Assembly: GCF_004362665.1 (NCBI RefSeq)
Contig: NZ_SNXR01000012.1
Span: 372,001-436,000, forward strand
Length of the DNA: 64,000 bases
Direction: 5' to 3'
Source: Flavobacterium dankookense
Lineage (GTDB): Bacteria > Bacteroidota > Bacteroidia > Flavobacteriales > Flavobacteriaceae
The notes under the pieces are model-generated. The model made no database searches. It was not told the DNA's origin and saw only the letters and a list, made by a program, of their open reading frames with translations. Position 1 is the stretch's first letter; the number at the start of each line of letters is the position of its first letter. This document shows, piece by piece, positions 54,256-61,890 of the stretch. The translations under genes and the position numbers were made by a program.

Positions 54256-55194
54256 ATGAAACAAAACAAATTTAAAATGAAAAAAGTATATTTCATTGCC
54301 TTTTTAACACTAGTAGGTTTTACTGAGGTTAGCGCACAACAAGATCCGCATTATACTCAATATATGTATAATATGAGTGTTATGAATCCAGCGTATGCAG
54401 GTTCTAAAGAAAACATTTCTGGCGGATTGTTATATAGAAAACAATGGGTTGAACTTGAAGACGCACCAACAACAGGAACATTCTTCCTTCATAGTCCTGT
54501 CGGTAGAAATGTTGGATTAGGTTTTTCAGCAATCAATGATAAAATTGGTCCAGTTGAAGAGACAAATTTATATGGTGATTTCTCATATACATTAAACTTA
54601 GGTGGTGAACACAAACTAGCTTTCGGATTGAAAGCTGGTTTGACCATGCATAAAGTAGATTTTGATGTGATTAGACCAACATTACCAAATCCTGCTGATG
54701 AAGCTTTTGGACAAAACCCTAATGCTACATTTTTTAACCTTGGTACAGGAGTTTTCTATTATACAAATAAATATTATTTAGCTTTCTCCATGCCGAATAT
54801 GTTAAAAGCTAATTATTTAGATTTTAATGGAAGAAAGTATGGAACTGAAAACTTACATTACTTTTTAACTGGAGGATACGTGTTTGATTTAAATCCTAAT
54901 TTAAAATTCAAACCATTTGCAATGGTAAAATCTTCTGTTAATGCACCAACGTCTCTAGATTTATCTACAAACTTTATGTTTAATGAAAAACTAGAACTAG
55001 GAGCAACTTATAGACTTCAAGACTCATTTGGAGCAATGGTAAATTTTGCTATTACACCAAGTTTAAGAATTGGCTATGCTTATGATCATGTTGTTTCTGA
55101 TTTAGATATTGCAACACCGTCTTCTCACGAATTTATGTTATTATTTGACATAAGCTCTTCGAAAAAGGTTTCACAATCACCTAGATATTTCTAA
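54256..55194 (+). CDS. PorP/SprF-family type IX secretion membrane protein
   Basis: The 312-residue precursor starts 10 bp after the giant gene. A second in-frame ATG at 54277 (MKKVYFIAFL) also gives a good signal peptide and may be the true start. The mature protein opens with the family signature QQDPHYTQYMYNMSVMNPAYAGS, continues through GLLYRKQWVELEDAP and FFLHSPVGRNVGLGFSAI, and ends as an outer-membrane beta-barrel. PorP/SprF proteins are required for secretion or surface attachment of the type B cargo encoded beside them, as SprF is for SprB in F. johnsoniae; this pairing is the expected context. Confidence 0.93.
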   Translation: MKQNKFKMKKVYFIAFLTLVGFTEVSAQQDPHYTQYMYNMSVMNPAYAGSKENISGGLLYRKQWVELEDAPTTGTFFLHSPVGRNVGLGFSAINDKIGPVEETNLYGDFSYTLNLGGEHKLAFGLKAGLTMHKVDFDVIRPTLPNPADEAFGQNPNATFFNLGTGVFYYTNKYYLAFSMPNMLKANYLDFNGRKYGTENLHYFLTGGYVFDLNPNLKFKPFAMVKSSVNAPTSLDLSTNFMFNEKLELGATYRLQDSFGAMVNFAITPSLRIGYAYDHVVSDLDIATPSSHEFMLLFDISSSKKVSQSPRYF

Positions 55195-55213
55195 CCAATA
55201 AATCAGTAAAAAA

Positions 55214-57079
55214 ATGAAAAATTTATATATAGCATTAAGTTTTGCGGTTGGAACATTAACAATCTCTGCACAAAACAAAGACACTAAAACAGCTGATAAG
55301 TTATACAAGAGATACGAGTATGTTGATGCTGCAAAAGAATACCTAAAGTTAGTTGAAAATGGTAAATCTGATGGATATGTTTACAAACAATTAGCTGATA
55401 CTTATTACAATATGTTTAATCCTGACGAAGCTGCTAAATGGTATGCTAAAGCGGTTGAAACAACTCAAGATGCAGAAACTCATTATCGCTATGCACAAAT
55501 GCTGAAAGCGAATGGAAAATATGAAGAGTCTAACAAACAAATGCAAAAATTTGCTTCAATGTCGCCAAGCGATTCTAGAGCAAAAGCATTTAAAGAAAAT
55601 CCTAATTATGTTCCAAGAATTTTAAGTAAAGCAAAAGCTTATAATGTTAATTCTCTTGATATAAGTACTGATAAGTCAGAATTCGGTCCTGTTTTATATG
55701 ATAATGCATTCTATTTTACTAGCGCAAGAAATGGTGCTAGAAAAAATTATGGTTGGACAGACGAACCTTTCTTAGATATTTATAGAGCTGATTATAACGA
55801 AGATGCAACTATAACTAATGCCTCTACAGTAACTAGCCTAAATTCTAAATGGCATGATGGACCAGTTACTATCAGCGCAGACGGAAACACAGCTTATTTT
55901 GCAAGTGATAGTTTTAGAGAAAGCTCTTTCTTGAAAGATAAAGAAAACAAGTTAAAACTAGGTAAAAACAGTATTTATAAAGCAACAAAAACAGGTGATA
56001 CTTGGGGTAACATTACTTTATTACCTTTCAATTCAAAAGAATATTCTTGTGCTAATCCAAGTTTAAGTAGAGATGGAAAAACGTTGTATTTTTCTTCAAA
56101 TATGCCTAATAGTATTGGTGGTGTAGATATTTGGAAAGTAGCCGTTAAAGAAGATGGAACTTTTGGAACACCTGAAAATCTTGGCTCAAAAGTTAATACA
56201 GAAGGAAATGAAACCTTTCCATATATTGCGGATGATAACAAAACCCTATTTTTCGCATCTTCTGGAAGACCTGGTTTAGGTGGATTAGACGTTTTTGAAA
56301 TTGACTTAACTAGTGGTGAAGCTTCAAACATGGGTAAACCTGTTAACTCTGAAAAAGATGATTTCTCTTTTTCTTTCAACAGCAAAAAGAATGTAGGTTT
56401 CTTGGCTAGTAATAGAAACGGAAATGATGATATCTTTGGTGCAATACCAGTTTGTGGTGTTGATGTAATTACAGTAGTTACAGATGCTAAAACAGGTGCT
56501 ATTTTAAGTGGAGCTAAAGTTGCTATCCTTGATGATAAGAAAAACGTTATAACAACTGAAACAACAACTGCTAATGGTGAAATCAAATACAGAGTAGAAT
56601 GTGATATGCCTTATGTTGTTCAAGTTTCTAAAGATGGTTATGAAGGTAACACTTTTGCTGTAGCAAAAAGCAAAGGACCAACTGCTAAAGTTGATGCAGC
56701 ATTACAACCTATTGATGTAATTGTTACACCAACAGAAATTGTATTGAAACCAATCTTCTTTGAATATGACAAAAGCAATATCACACAAGAAGGTGCATTT
56801 GAGTTAGACAAACTAGTTCAAGTAATGAAAAACAATGATAAGTTAGTTATTCTTGCTAAATCTCACACTGATAATAGAGGAACTGACAGATACAATATCA
56901 ATTTATCTGATAGAAGAGCAAAATCAACAGTTCAATACATCATTTCTAAAGGAATTGACGCAAGTAGAATTTCTGGAAAAGGAATGGGTGAGTTAGAGCC
57001 AAAAGTTGATTGTGGCGCTGATTGTACTGAAGAGCAACATGCTCAAAACAGACGTTCAGAATTCTTAATAGTTAAATAA
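55214..57079 (+). CDS. PorE-like OmpA-family protein (TPR - propeller - CRD - OmpA)
   Basis: The 621-residue protein has a signal peptide (1-19, TISAQ) and N-terminal TPR repeats (about 25-115; YEYVDAAKEYLKLVENG, FNPDEAAKWYAKAVE). A WD40-like PD40 propeller follows (about 155-400; DGKTLYFSSNMPNSIGGVDIW, DDNKTLFFASSGRPGLGGLDVF), then a carboxypeptidase-regulatory-like domain (about 415-490) and an OmpA domain (about 505-621; SHTDNRGTDRYNINLSDRRAKST, AQNRRSEF). This is the order described for PorE, which links the T9SS to peptidoglycan. It lies 19 bp after the PorP/SprF gene and closes the operon. Confidence 0.9.
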   Translation: MKNLYIALSFAVGTLTISAQNKDTKTADKLYKRYEYVDAAKEYLKLVENGKSDGYVYKQLADTYYNMFNPDEAAKWYAKAVETTQDAETHYRYAQMLKANGKYEESNKQMQKFASMSPSDSRAKAFKENPNYVPRILSKAKAYNVNSLDISTDKSEFGPVLYDNAFYFTSARNGARKNYGWTDEPFLDIYRADYNEDATITNASTVTSLNSKWHDGPVTISADGNTAYFASDSFRESSFLKDKENKLKLGKNSIYKATKTGDTWGNITLLPFNSKEYSCANPSLSRDGKTLYFSSNMPNSIGGVDIWKVAVKEDGTFGTPENLGSKVNTEGNETFPYIADDNKTLFFASSGRPGLGGLDVFEIDLTSGEASNMGKPVNSEKDDFSFSFNSKKNVGFLASNRNGNDDIFGAIPVCGVDVITVVTDAKTGAILSGAKVAILDDKKNVITTETTTANGEIKYRVECDMPYVVQVSKDGYEGNTFAVAKSKGPTAKVDAALQPIDVIVTPTEIVLKPIFFEYDKSNITQEGAFELDKLVQVMKNNDKLVILAKSHTDNRGTDRYNINLSDRRAKSTVQYIISKGIDASRISGKGMGELEPKVDCGADCTEEQHAQNRRSEFLIVK

Positions 57080-57099
57080 TTATACTTCTTTTTTATAGC

Positions 57100-57131
57100 A
57101 AAAACCCCAAGCCGAAAGGTTTGGGGTTTTT
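57100..57131 (+). terminator. Terminator of the giant T9SS operon
   Basis: AAAAACCCCAAGCC-GAAA-GGTTTGGGGTTTTT is a 14-bp stem with one G-T pair and a GAAA loop, 21 bp after the stop of the PorE-like gene. The stretch 57132-57366 after it holds nothing that I can identify. Confidence 0.92.
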
Positions 57132-57366
57132 GTTTGATTTTATTTTAATATAATATTTGTTTAGGGTTGTTTTATACATGTTATTTTCCAGCTAACCTCA
57201 TTGAATAGTAAATCTTCCTAAAATCAATTTTTAGTTTGTCAAAGAGCTCAAAATTACTCTTGTAAAACGCAAAATAATTTTAAATAGCGATTAATTATAC
57301 ATTATAAATCAATCGTTAATAAATGAATAATGTTATGTCAGTTAAAATATGAATATATTATTTCCT

Positions 57367-58120
57367 TTAAAAACGTAATTGAAATCCTAATCCGTTTGTA
57401 TTTGTGATTAATTTTAGTTCTGGTTTTTGGAAATAGGTTACTTTTTTATCTAGAATTTGGTTGTATTGATTTATAGCTGTTTTGATTTTTTTTGTTCCGC
57501 CTAACTTAACAGGAAGACCAACAGCACTAGTAGCCAATCCGACGATTAAAAACAATGGCGAACCACTTTTTCATAATCTGCGGCAGAAAGATTAGATAAT
57601 CCGCCACCAAGAAACATTCCTATACTAACACCAAGGAGAATAGCACACAAATTAGTTTCCTTCTTTCCTTTTTCATAAAGCGATAAGATAGTTGTATTTC
57701 TTTTTAATAGTGTAGAAATCTTTTCTGATGTTAGTTTTTGGCCGTTTAAATAAATTTCATTAGCCGATTAAAATTCTAGTTTTTCTGCTAGTCCTATTGA
57801 AGTAGTTGTCGCTTTTTTAACTGTATCGTTTGATATTCTGGTTATTTGTTGATTGGTATCTAGTTTAACTACTTTGGCTGTTTGATAAATCGTTGTTCCA
57901 TTTTCATCTATTATTTTTTTTATAGAATTAAGGGGAAAAGTCATCAAGGTTTGTGAAACTTCATTAAAATATGATGCATTCTGCTTATCAATAGTTAGGT
58001 TTTTAAAGTCTAAAGTAGTGTTGCTATTAAAAGTGATATAACCAAATTTGACAACTTTCTTTTTTTGAGAAAAAGAAAAGTTGACGCAACATAATGCGAT
58101 AACAATAAAAAGTTATTCAT
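57367..58120 (-). pseudogene. Decayed exported-protein gene
   Basis: A coding pattern runs through the region on the minus strand but is broken at least three times. A one-base loss near 58113 puts the ATG (58120) out of frame with the signal peptide (FIVIALCCVNFSFSQ). An in-frame TAA stands at 57768-57770. Near 57553 the frame shifts so that the C-terminal part (LFLIVGLATSAVGLPVKLGG to the stop at 57367) is in another frame. The restored protein would have about 250 residues: signal peptide, soluble domain (DFKNLTIDKQNASYFNEVSQ, EIYLNGQKLTSEKISTLLKR) and two hydrophobic segments (GVSIGMFLGGG, LFLIVGLATSAVG). I do not recognise the family. It begins 18 bp after remB. Confidence 0.8.
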
Positions 58121-58138
58121 CTCAATAAGTTTTTACTG

Positions 58139-60247
58139 TTAATAATCAAAATACCAATTAAATATATCACAACGAACACCTAAAGATAACCAAGTAGTTG
58201 ATTCTTTGAAATCGGTCAGCGTTTCAGCATTTGGTGAAAAGTTTCTATAAATAACACTTCCAAAAAGTTTTAGATTGGTAGCAGGATTTATTAAATATCC
58301 AGCTTGTAAATCGGCGATAAAGATGGTTGTTTTATTTCCTTGACCAATGTTTACGCCAGTATCTAATGGTCTGTTTACATCATAATCTAAATAGATATTA
58401 CTTCCATAATTAGCGTTATCGTCAAAATCTAAACCACGTTGTCCAAAAGTGATTTTAGCATCGGCAAAATATCTTCCTTTGTTGTAACGAGCAATAGCAA
58501 TAAACTCTTTAAAATTACCACCCCAATTGTGTCCTAAACTTTGGTTATTGTGTCCATAGTTGGTTATTGGTTCGCTATGCGCATACACATACGGACGAAC
58601 ATGATTATATTCTAATTGAAGTAACAGATTTTTGATGTTGAAAGCATGGAAGTATTTTGCGCCAAGTTGGTATCCAAATTTGTTTTTCCAGCTTTTTTCA
58701 CCTGCTTTAATATCATTTAAAGAGAATTCATCTAACAAAAATTGTCCGTAAAAGTTAACTTGATTGTTGAACTTGTATTTTGATGTAAGTCCAAGCAACG
58801 CATTTCCGCTTCGAGATGATGAACCGAACTCCACTGCACGATAGAAAATAATTGGGTTAACAAAACTCATATCAAAACCACGATCGTTCTGATTGGTCCA
58901 TACAACCGATTCGAAGAAACCAAGATTTAATTTCTTAGTCACATTTAAACTTAAATAATGACTAGCTACATACTTCGTAGCATACGTTCTATCAAGAGTC
59001 ACTTCTGGTCGAACATCTTTTAGCCAAGTATAAATATTGGTATATTTTATTTTCCAGAAGGTCGTGTTCAATTTCACATAAGGATAAGGACTTGCACCAT
59101 CACTTAACAGTAACGAACGATAACCATCACCAATAAAATTGCGACCATAACCTAAATTTAAATTGATGAATTTACTTGGCGTAAATGCTAAATTGGCTTC
59201 CGCCAAAGGAAAATCATAAGCATCTGATTTGAAATCTTTTGCAATTCCAATTCCAGGAATAATAGCAGGATTTCCCCCAGAAGGTTTTATCGATTCGGCA
59301 TAACGGTTAAAATAACCAGCAAATCGTCCTTGACTTTCATAAATAGTTGTGGTGAAATTTATTGTTTTTCCCAATCCTCCATTAAATTGTATTCCTCTAG
59401 TATTCACGAAAGTGCTATTGGATTCATCCGATTGACTTCTTCCTAATTGTAAATCTAGAATTGGGTTTAGCGTAAACCAATAATCTTCACCTTGGATTTC
59501 GACTAAATTTTCGTTCCAAAGTTTTTTTCCCCACCAACCTGATTTGGATTTGTATAATTTTTCGTTTTCGGCTTTTAGATTATAATATTTAGAAACATCG
59601 GCATAGGCAAATGGTTTGGAACTTGTGTGATTGTTTGCCCCAATTTGGTTCATTTCATCATCAAATTGCGCATAATAACTATGTGAAAATGGAATATTCA
59701 AATGACTTTCAAATTGTGGTTTGTCAAACGTTTTATAGTTTATACCATCTACTTCATTCAATTCTTTATTGTTTGGAAAATATCTTTTTGAATTGGATTG
59801 CGTAATAGCTTCTGCTTCTTTTGCTGCTTGAATTTGAGCAATACTTTGCAACGGAATATTTATTTTTATCGTATATTTTGAATAGGTAGGTTTTCCATTG
59901 TAAGTAGGTGGACTTACTTGAGGCATTTTCCCAAAAACAGCTTTACTCTCTGTAATTAAATCTGCTTCATTAGCATCAACATATTGAACTACAAATTTAC
60001 CTTGGTCAGTAACTTCAAAAAGAACAATCACACTTCCTTTGTATTGCTTTTCTGCCAATGCGTCAGAAACCTTGAAATTGTTGTAAACAAAATCATGTAC
60101 TTGATTATAAAAACAAGTTTCTAAACTTGTGTTTTGTTGTCCTTCGCAATCAGGAAAAACAGGAAAACGTTCTGATATACTTGAATTTTCTTGCGCATTA
60201 GAAATGAATGCTGTTAGTATAAATAGTAGTACGATTAATTTTTTCAT
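58139..60247 (-). CDS. remB: Gliding motility protein RemB
   Basis: The 702-residue precursor has a signal peptide (1-18, SNAQ). An N-terminal TonB-C-like domain (about 30-135; ERFPVFPDCEGQ, SVIVLFEVTDQGKFVVQYVD) precedes a large barrel-like domain (about 200-702) with many aromatic strands (NLNLGYGRNFIGDGYRSLLLSD, YGQFLLDEFSL, WNFDY-like end WYFDY). Size, architecture and the sprA-gcvH-deoC neighbourhood match F. johnsoniae RemB, needed for spreading on agar. It starts 17 bp after deoC and is probably cotranscribed with it. Confidence 0.85.
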   Translation of the reverse strand: MKKLIVLLFILTAFISNAQENSSISERFPVFPDCEGQQNTSLETCFYNQVHDFVYNNFKVSDALAEKQYKGSVIVLFEVTDQGKFVVQYVDANEADLITESKAVFGKMPQVSPPTYNGKPTYSKYTIKINIPLQSIAQIQAAKEAEAITQSNSKRYFPNNKELNEVDGINYKTFDKPQFESHLNIPFSHSYYAQFDDEMNQIGANNHTSSKPFAYADVSKYYNLKAENEKLYKSKSGWWGKKLWNENLVEIQGEDYWFTLNPILDLQLGRSQSDESNSTFVNTRGIQFNGGLGKTINFTTTIYESQGRFAGYFNRYAESIKPSGGNPAIIPGIGIAKDFKSDAYDFPLAEANLAFTPSKFINLNLGYGRNFIGDGYRSLLLSDGASPYPYVKLNTTFWKIKYTNIYTWLKDVRPEVTLDRTYATKYVASHYLSLNVTKKLNLGFFESVVWTNQNDRGFDMSFVNPIIFYRAVEFGSSSRSGNALLGLTSKYKFNNQVNFYGQFLLDEFSLNDIKAGEKSWKNKFGYQLGAKYFHAFNIKNLLLQLEYNHVRPYVYAHSEPITNYGHNNQSLGHNWGGNFKEFIAIARYNKGRYFADAKITFGQRGLDFDDNANYGSNIYLDYDVNRPLDTGVNIGQGNKTTIFIADLQAGYLINPATNLKLFGSVIYRNFSPNAETLTDFKESTTWLSLGVRCDIFNWYFDY

Positions 60248-60264
60248 AAGTAATAAAACTAAAT

Positions 60265-61008
60265 TTAATAGTTATTGGTTGAAACGTTTCCGTTAGCAAT
60301 GGTTTTGGCAGCAGAAGTTCCAATTCTTTTAACACCTAAGCGAATCATTTCAGCTACATCTTCATAGGTTCTAACACCACCAGCTGCTTTTATTGGTAAT
60401 GGTGAAGCATTTTCAATCATCATGATGATAGCAGGTATTGTAGCTCCATTTGGCAAACCATTTTCTGTTTTATAAAAACCTGTCGACGATTTGACAAAAA
60501 CATTTTGATATAAGTCTTCTTTGAAATTTGCTATTACTACATTTTTTATTAAAGCCGAGATTTGAATGATTTGCGCATCGGTCAAAGCAGCCACTTCAAT
60601 AATCCATTTGGCTACTTTGTGATTATGAAAAGCATGTCGAGTAAGAATAAAAACTTCATTTTTTACCAATTCTATTTCTCCTTTTTTAAATGCTTCATAG
60701 TTACAAACAAAATCCAATTCATCGGCACCATCTAAAATGGCTTGTTCCGCTTCGTCAATTTTTTCGTCTAAAGAATTAGTTCCATCTGGAAAAGAGATTA
60801 CTGTTCCAACAAGCACTTTGGATTTTTTTTCGTCAATCATTTTTCGTGCCATCTTAACCATATTTGGACGAATCATAATAAGTTTAAAGTTTTCATCAAT
60901 AGCTTCTTGAATAAATTGCTTGACAATTTCGGTATTTTCTGCTTCCGAAACGCCAGCTTGTTCTGCCGTTTTCAGATAAGTAGAGTCGAGATAGTGTTTA
61001 ATATTCAT
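60265..61008 (-). CDS. deoC: Deoxyribose-phosphate aldolase
   Basis: From MNIKHYLDSTYLK the enzyme has 247 residues; an in-frame ATG at 61026 adds six residues with no family support. It is a class I TIM-barrel aldolase that cleaves 2-deoxyribose 5-phosphate to glyceraldehyde 3-phosphate and acetaldehyde. The Schiff-base lysine is K173 in FVKSSTGF and the second active-site lysine K207 in IKAAGGVRT; the catalytic acidic residue is in DELDFVCNY. remB follows after 17 bp. Confidence 0.95.
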   Translation of the reverse strand: MNIKHYLDSTYLKTAEQAGVSEAENTEIVKQFIQEAIDENFKLIMIRPNMVKMARKMIDEKKSKVLVGTVISFPDGTNSLDEKIDEAEQAILDGADELDFVCNYEAFKKGEIELVKNEVFILTRHAFHNHKVAKWIIEVAALTDAQIIQISALIKNVVIANFKEDLYQNVFVKSSTGFYKTENGLPNGATIPAIIMMIENASPLPIKAAGGVRTYEDVAEMIRLGVKRIGTSAAKTIANGNVSTNNY

Positions 61009-61047
61009 GTCTTTGCTATTAATCAACTGTTTGTAGGGTATAAAAGT

Positions 61048-61070
61048 AAAAAAATCCCATCGAAATGGGA
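61048..61070 (-). terminator. Terminator after the vanZ-like gene
   Basis: On the minus strand GTCCCAT-TTCG-ATGGGAT forms a 7-bp stem (one G-T pair) with a TTCG tetraloop, followed by a T run. It lies 15 bp after the stop at 61086 and upstream of deoC. Confidence 0.75.
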
Positions 61071-61085
61071 CTTTTAATTCTATTT

Positions 61086-61484
61086 TTAATTTGATTGTTT
61101 TTTTAGCGTTTTTTTAGCTATTAGTCCGGCAACTAAAGCTCCAAAAGTATTGGACAATACATCAAAAAAATCTGCTTGTCTTGTTGTTGTAAAAATTCCT
61201 TGCAAGAATTCTATGCTTACGCCAAATAAGAAAGAACAAAAAATTATTGTTGTTATCAATTTTACCGTTACTACTTTTCTGGAAGCAAAAAAATAAATCG
61301 CCCAAAGCAGTGTAAATAAAAAATGAAATCCAAAATGAACTACTTTGTCTAATCCAGACACTTTAATTCCTATAGAAGGTAAATCGCTGTCTTTAACTAA
61401 GCATAAAAGCGCAATTGTAACAGTCCAACTAACTGCTAAAAAAAAACAAGTTTTTTTATGCTCCGATAAGTGCTTTATAATCAT
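61086..61484 (-). CDS. VanZ-like family membrane protein
   Basis: From [11 protein letters not shown] the protein has 132 residues with four hydrophobic helices. The family signature [18 protein letters not shown] (with the conserved Asp, Lys and His) is followed by [34 protein letters not shown] features, the RxxDxxDxxxNxxG pattern of VanZ-like proteins. The original VanZ gives low-level teicoplanin resistance; for genomic members the role is unknown. Both possible starts (61484, 61505) lie inside the 3' end of gcvH, giving an overlap of at least 29 bp and so translational coupling. Confidence 0.85.
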   Translation of the reverse strand: MIIKHLSEHKKTCFFLAVSWTVTIALLCLVKDSDLPSIGIKVSGLDKVVHFGFHFLFTLLWAIYFFASRKVVTVKLITTIIFCSFLFGVSIEFLQGIFTTTRQADFFDVLSNTFGALVAGLIAKKTLKKQSN

Positions 61485-61836
61485 CACTTGATAATAGTTG
61501 GTCAACTTCTGAAGTGTCAGAAATTTTAAGTTTAATCATCCAACCTTTACCATAAGGATCAGTATTTACGCTTTCAGGATTCGATTCTAACTCATCGTTA
61601 AACTCAATCACTTCACCAGTTAAAGGTAAAAACAAATCAGAAACGGTTTTCACTGCTTCAACTGTTCCAAAAACTTCGTCTTTGTTTAAGGTTTGATCTA
61701 AAGTTTCTACTTCAACATAGACAATATCGCCTAATTCTTTTTGTGCAAAATCGGTAATTCCTACGGTTGCTACTTCACCATCAATTAGAACCCATTCGTG
61801 GTCTTTGGTGTATTTTAAGTTTGCTGGTATATTCAT
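61456..61836 (-). CDS. gcvH: Glycine cleavage system H protein
   Basis: The 126 residues match the lipoyl carrier of the glycine cleavage complex. YTKDHEWV and the [13 protein letters not shown] segment precede the lipoylated K63 in [24 protein letters not shown] and the [10 protein letters not shown] tail are also standard. P and T proteins are not in the window. The gene lies 54 bp after sprA on the same strand, an arrangement also known from other flavobacteria. Confidence 0.96.
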   Translation of the reverse strand: MNIPANLKYTKDHEWVLIDGEVATVGITDFAQKELGDIVYVEVETLDQTLNKDEVFGTVEAVKTVSDLFLPLTGEVIEFNDELESNPESVNTDPYGKGWMIKLKISDTSEVDQLLSSDDYKALIGA

Positions 61837-61890
61837 TTAGTTTATTGTTTTAATGTGTCAAATTTAAGATTTTAATTTTGGATAAAAACT

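Noticed and set aside
57367..57555. A separate 62-residue gene
   Set aside because: It begins at TTG and is the C-terminal part of the broken frame; treated as part of the pseudogene.
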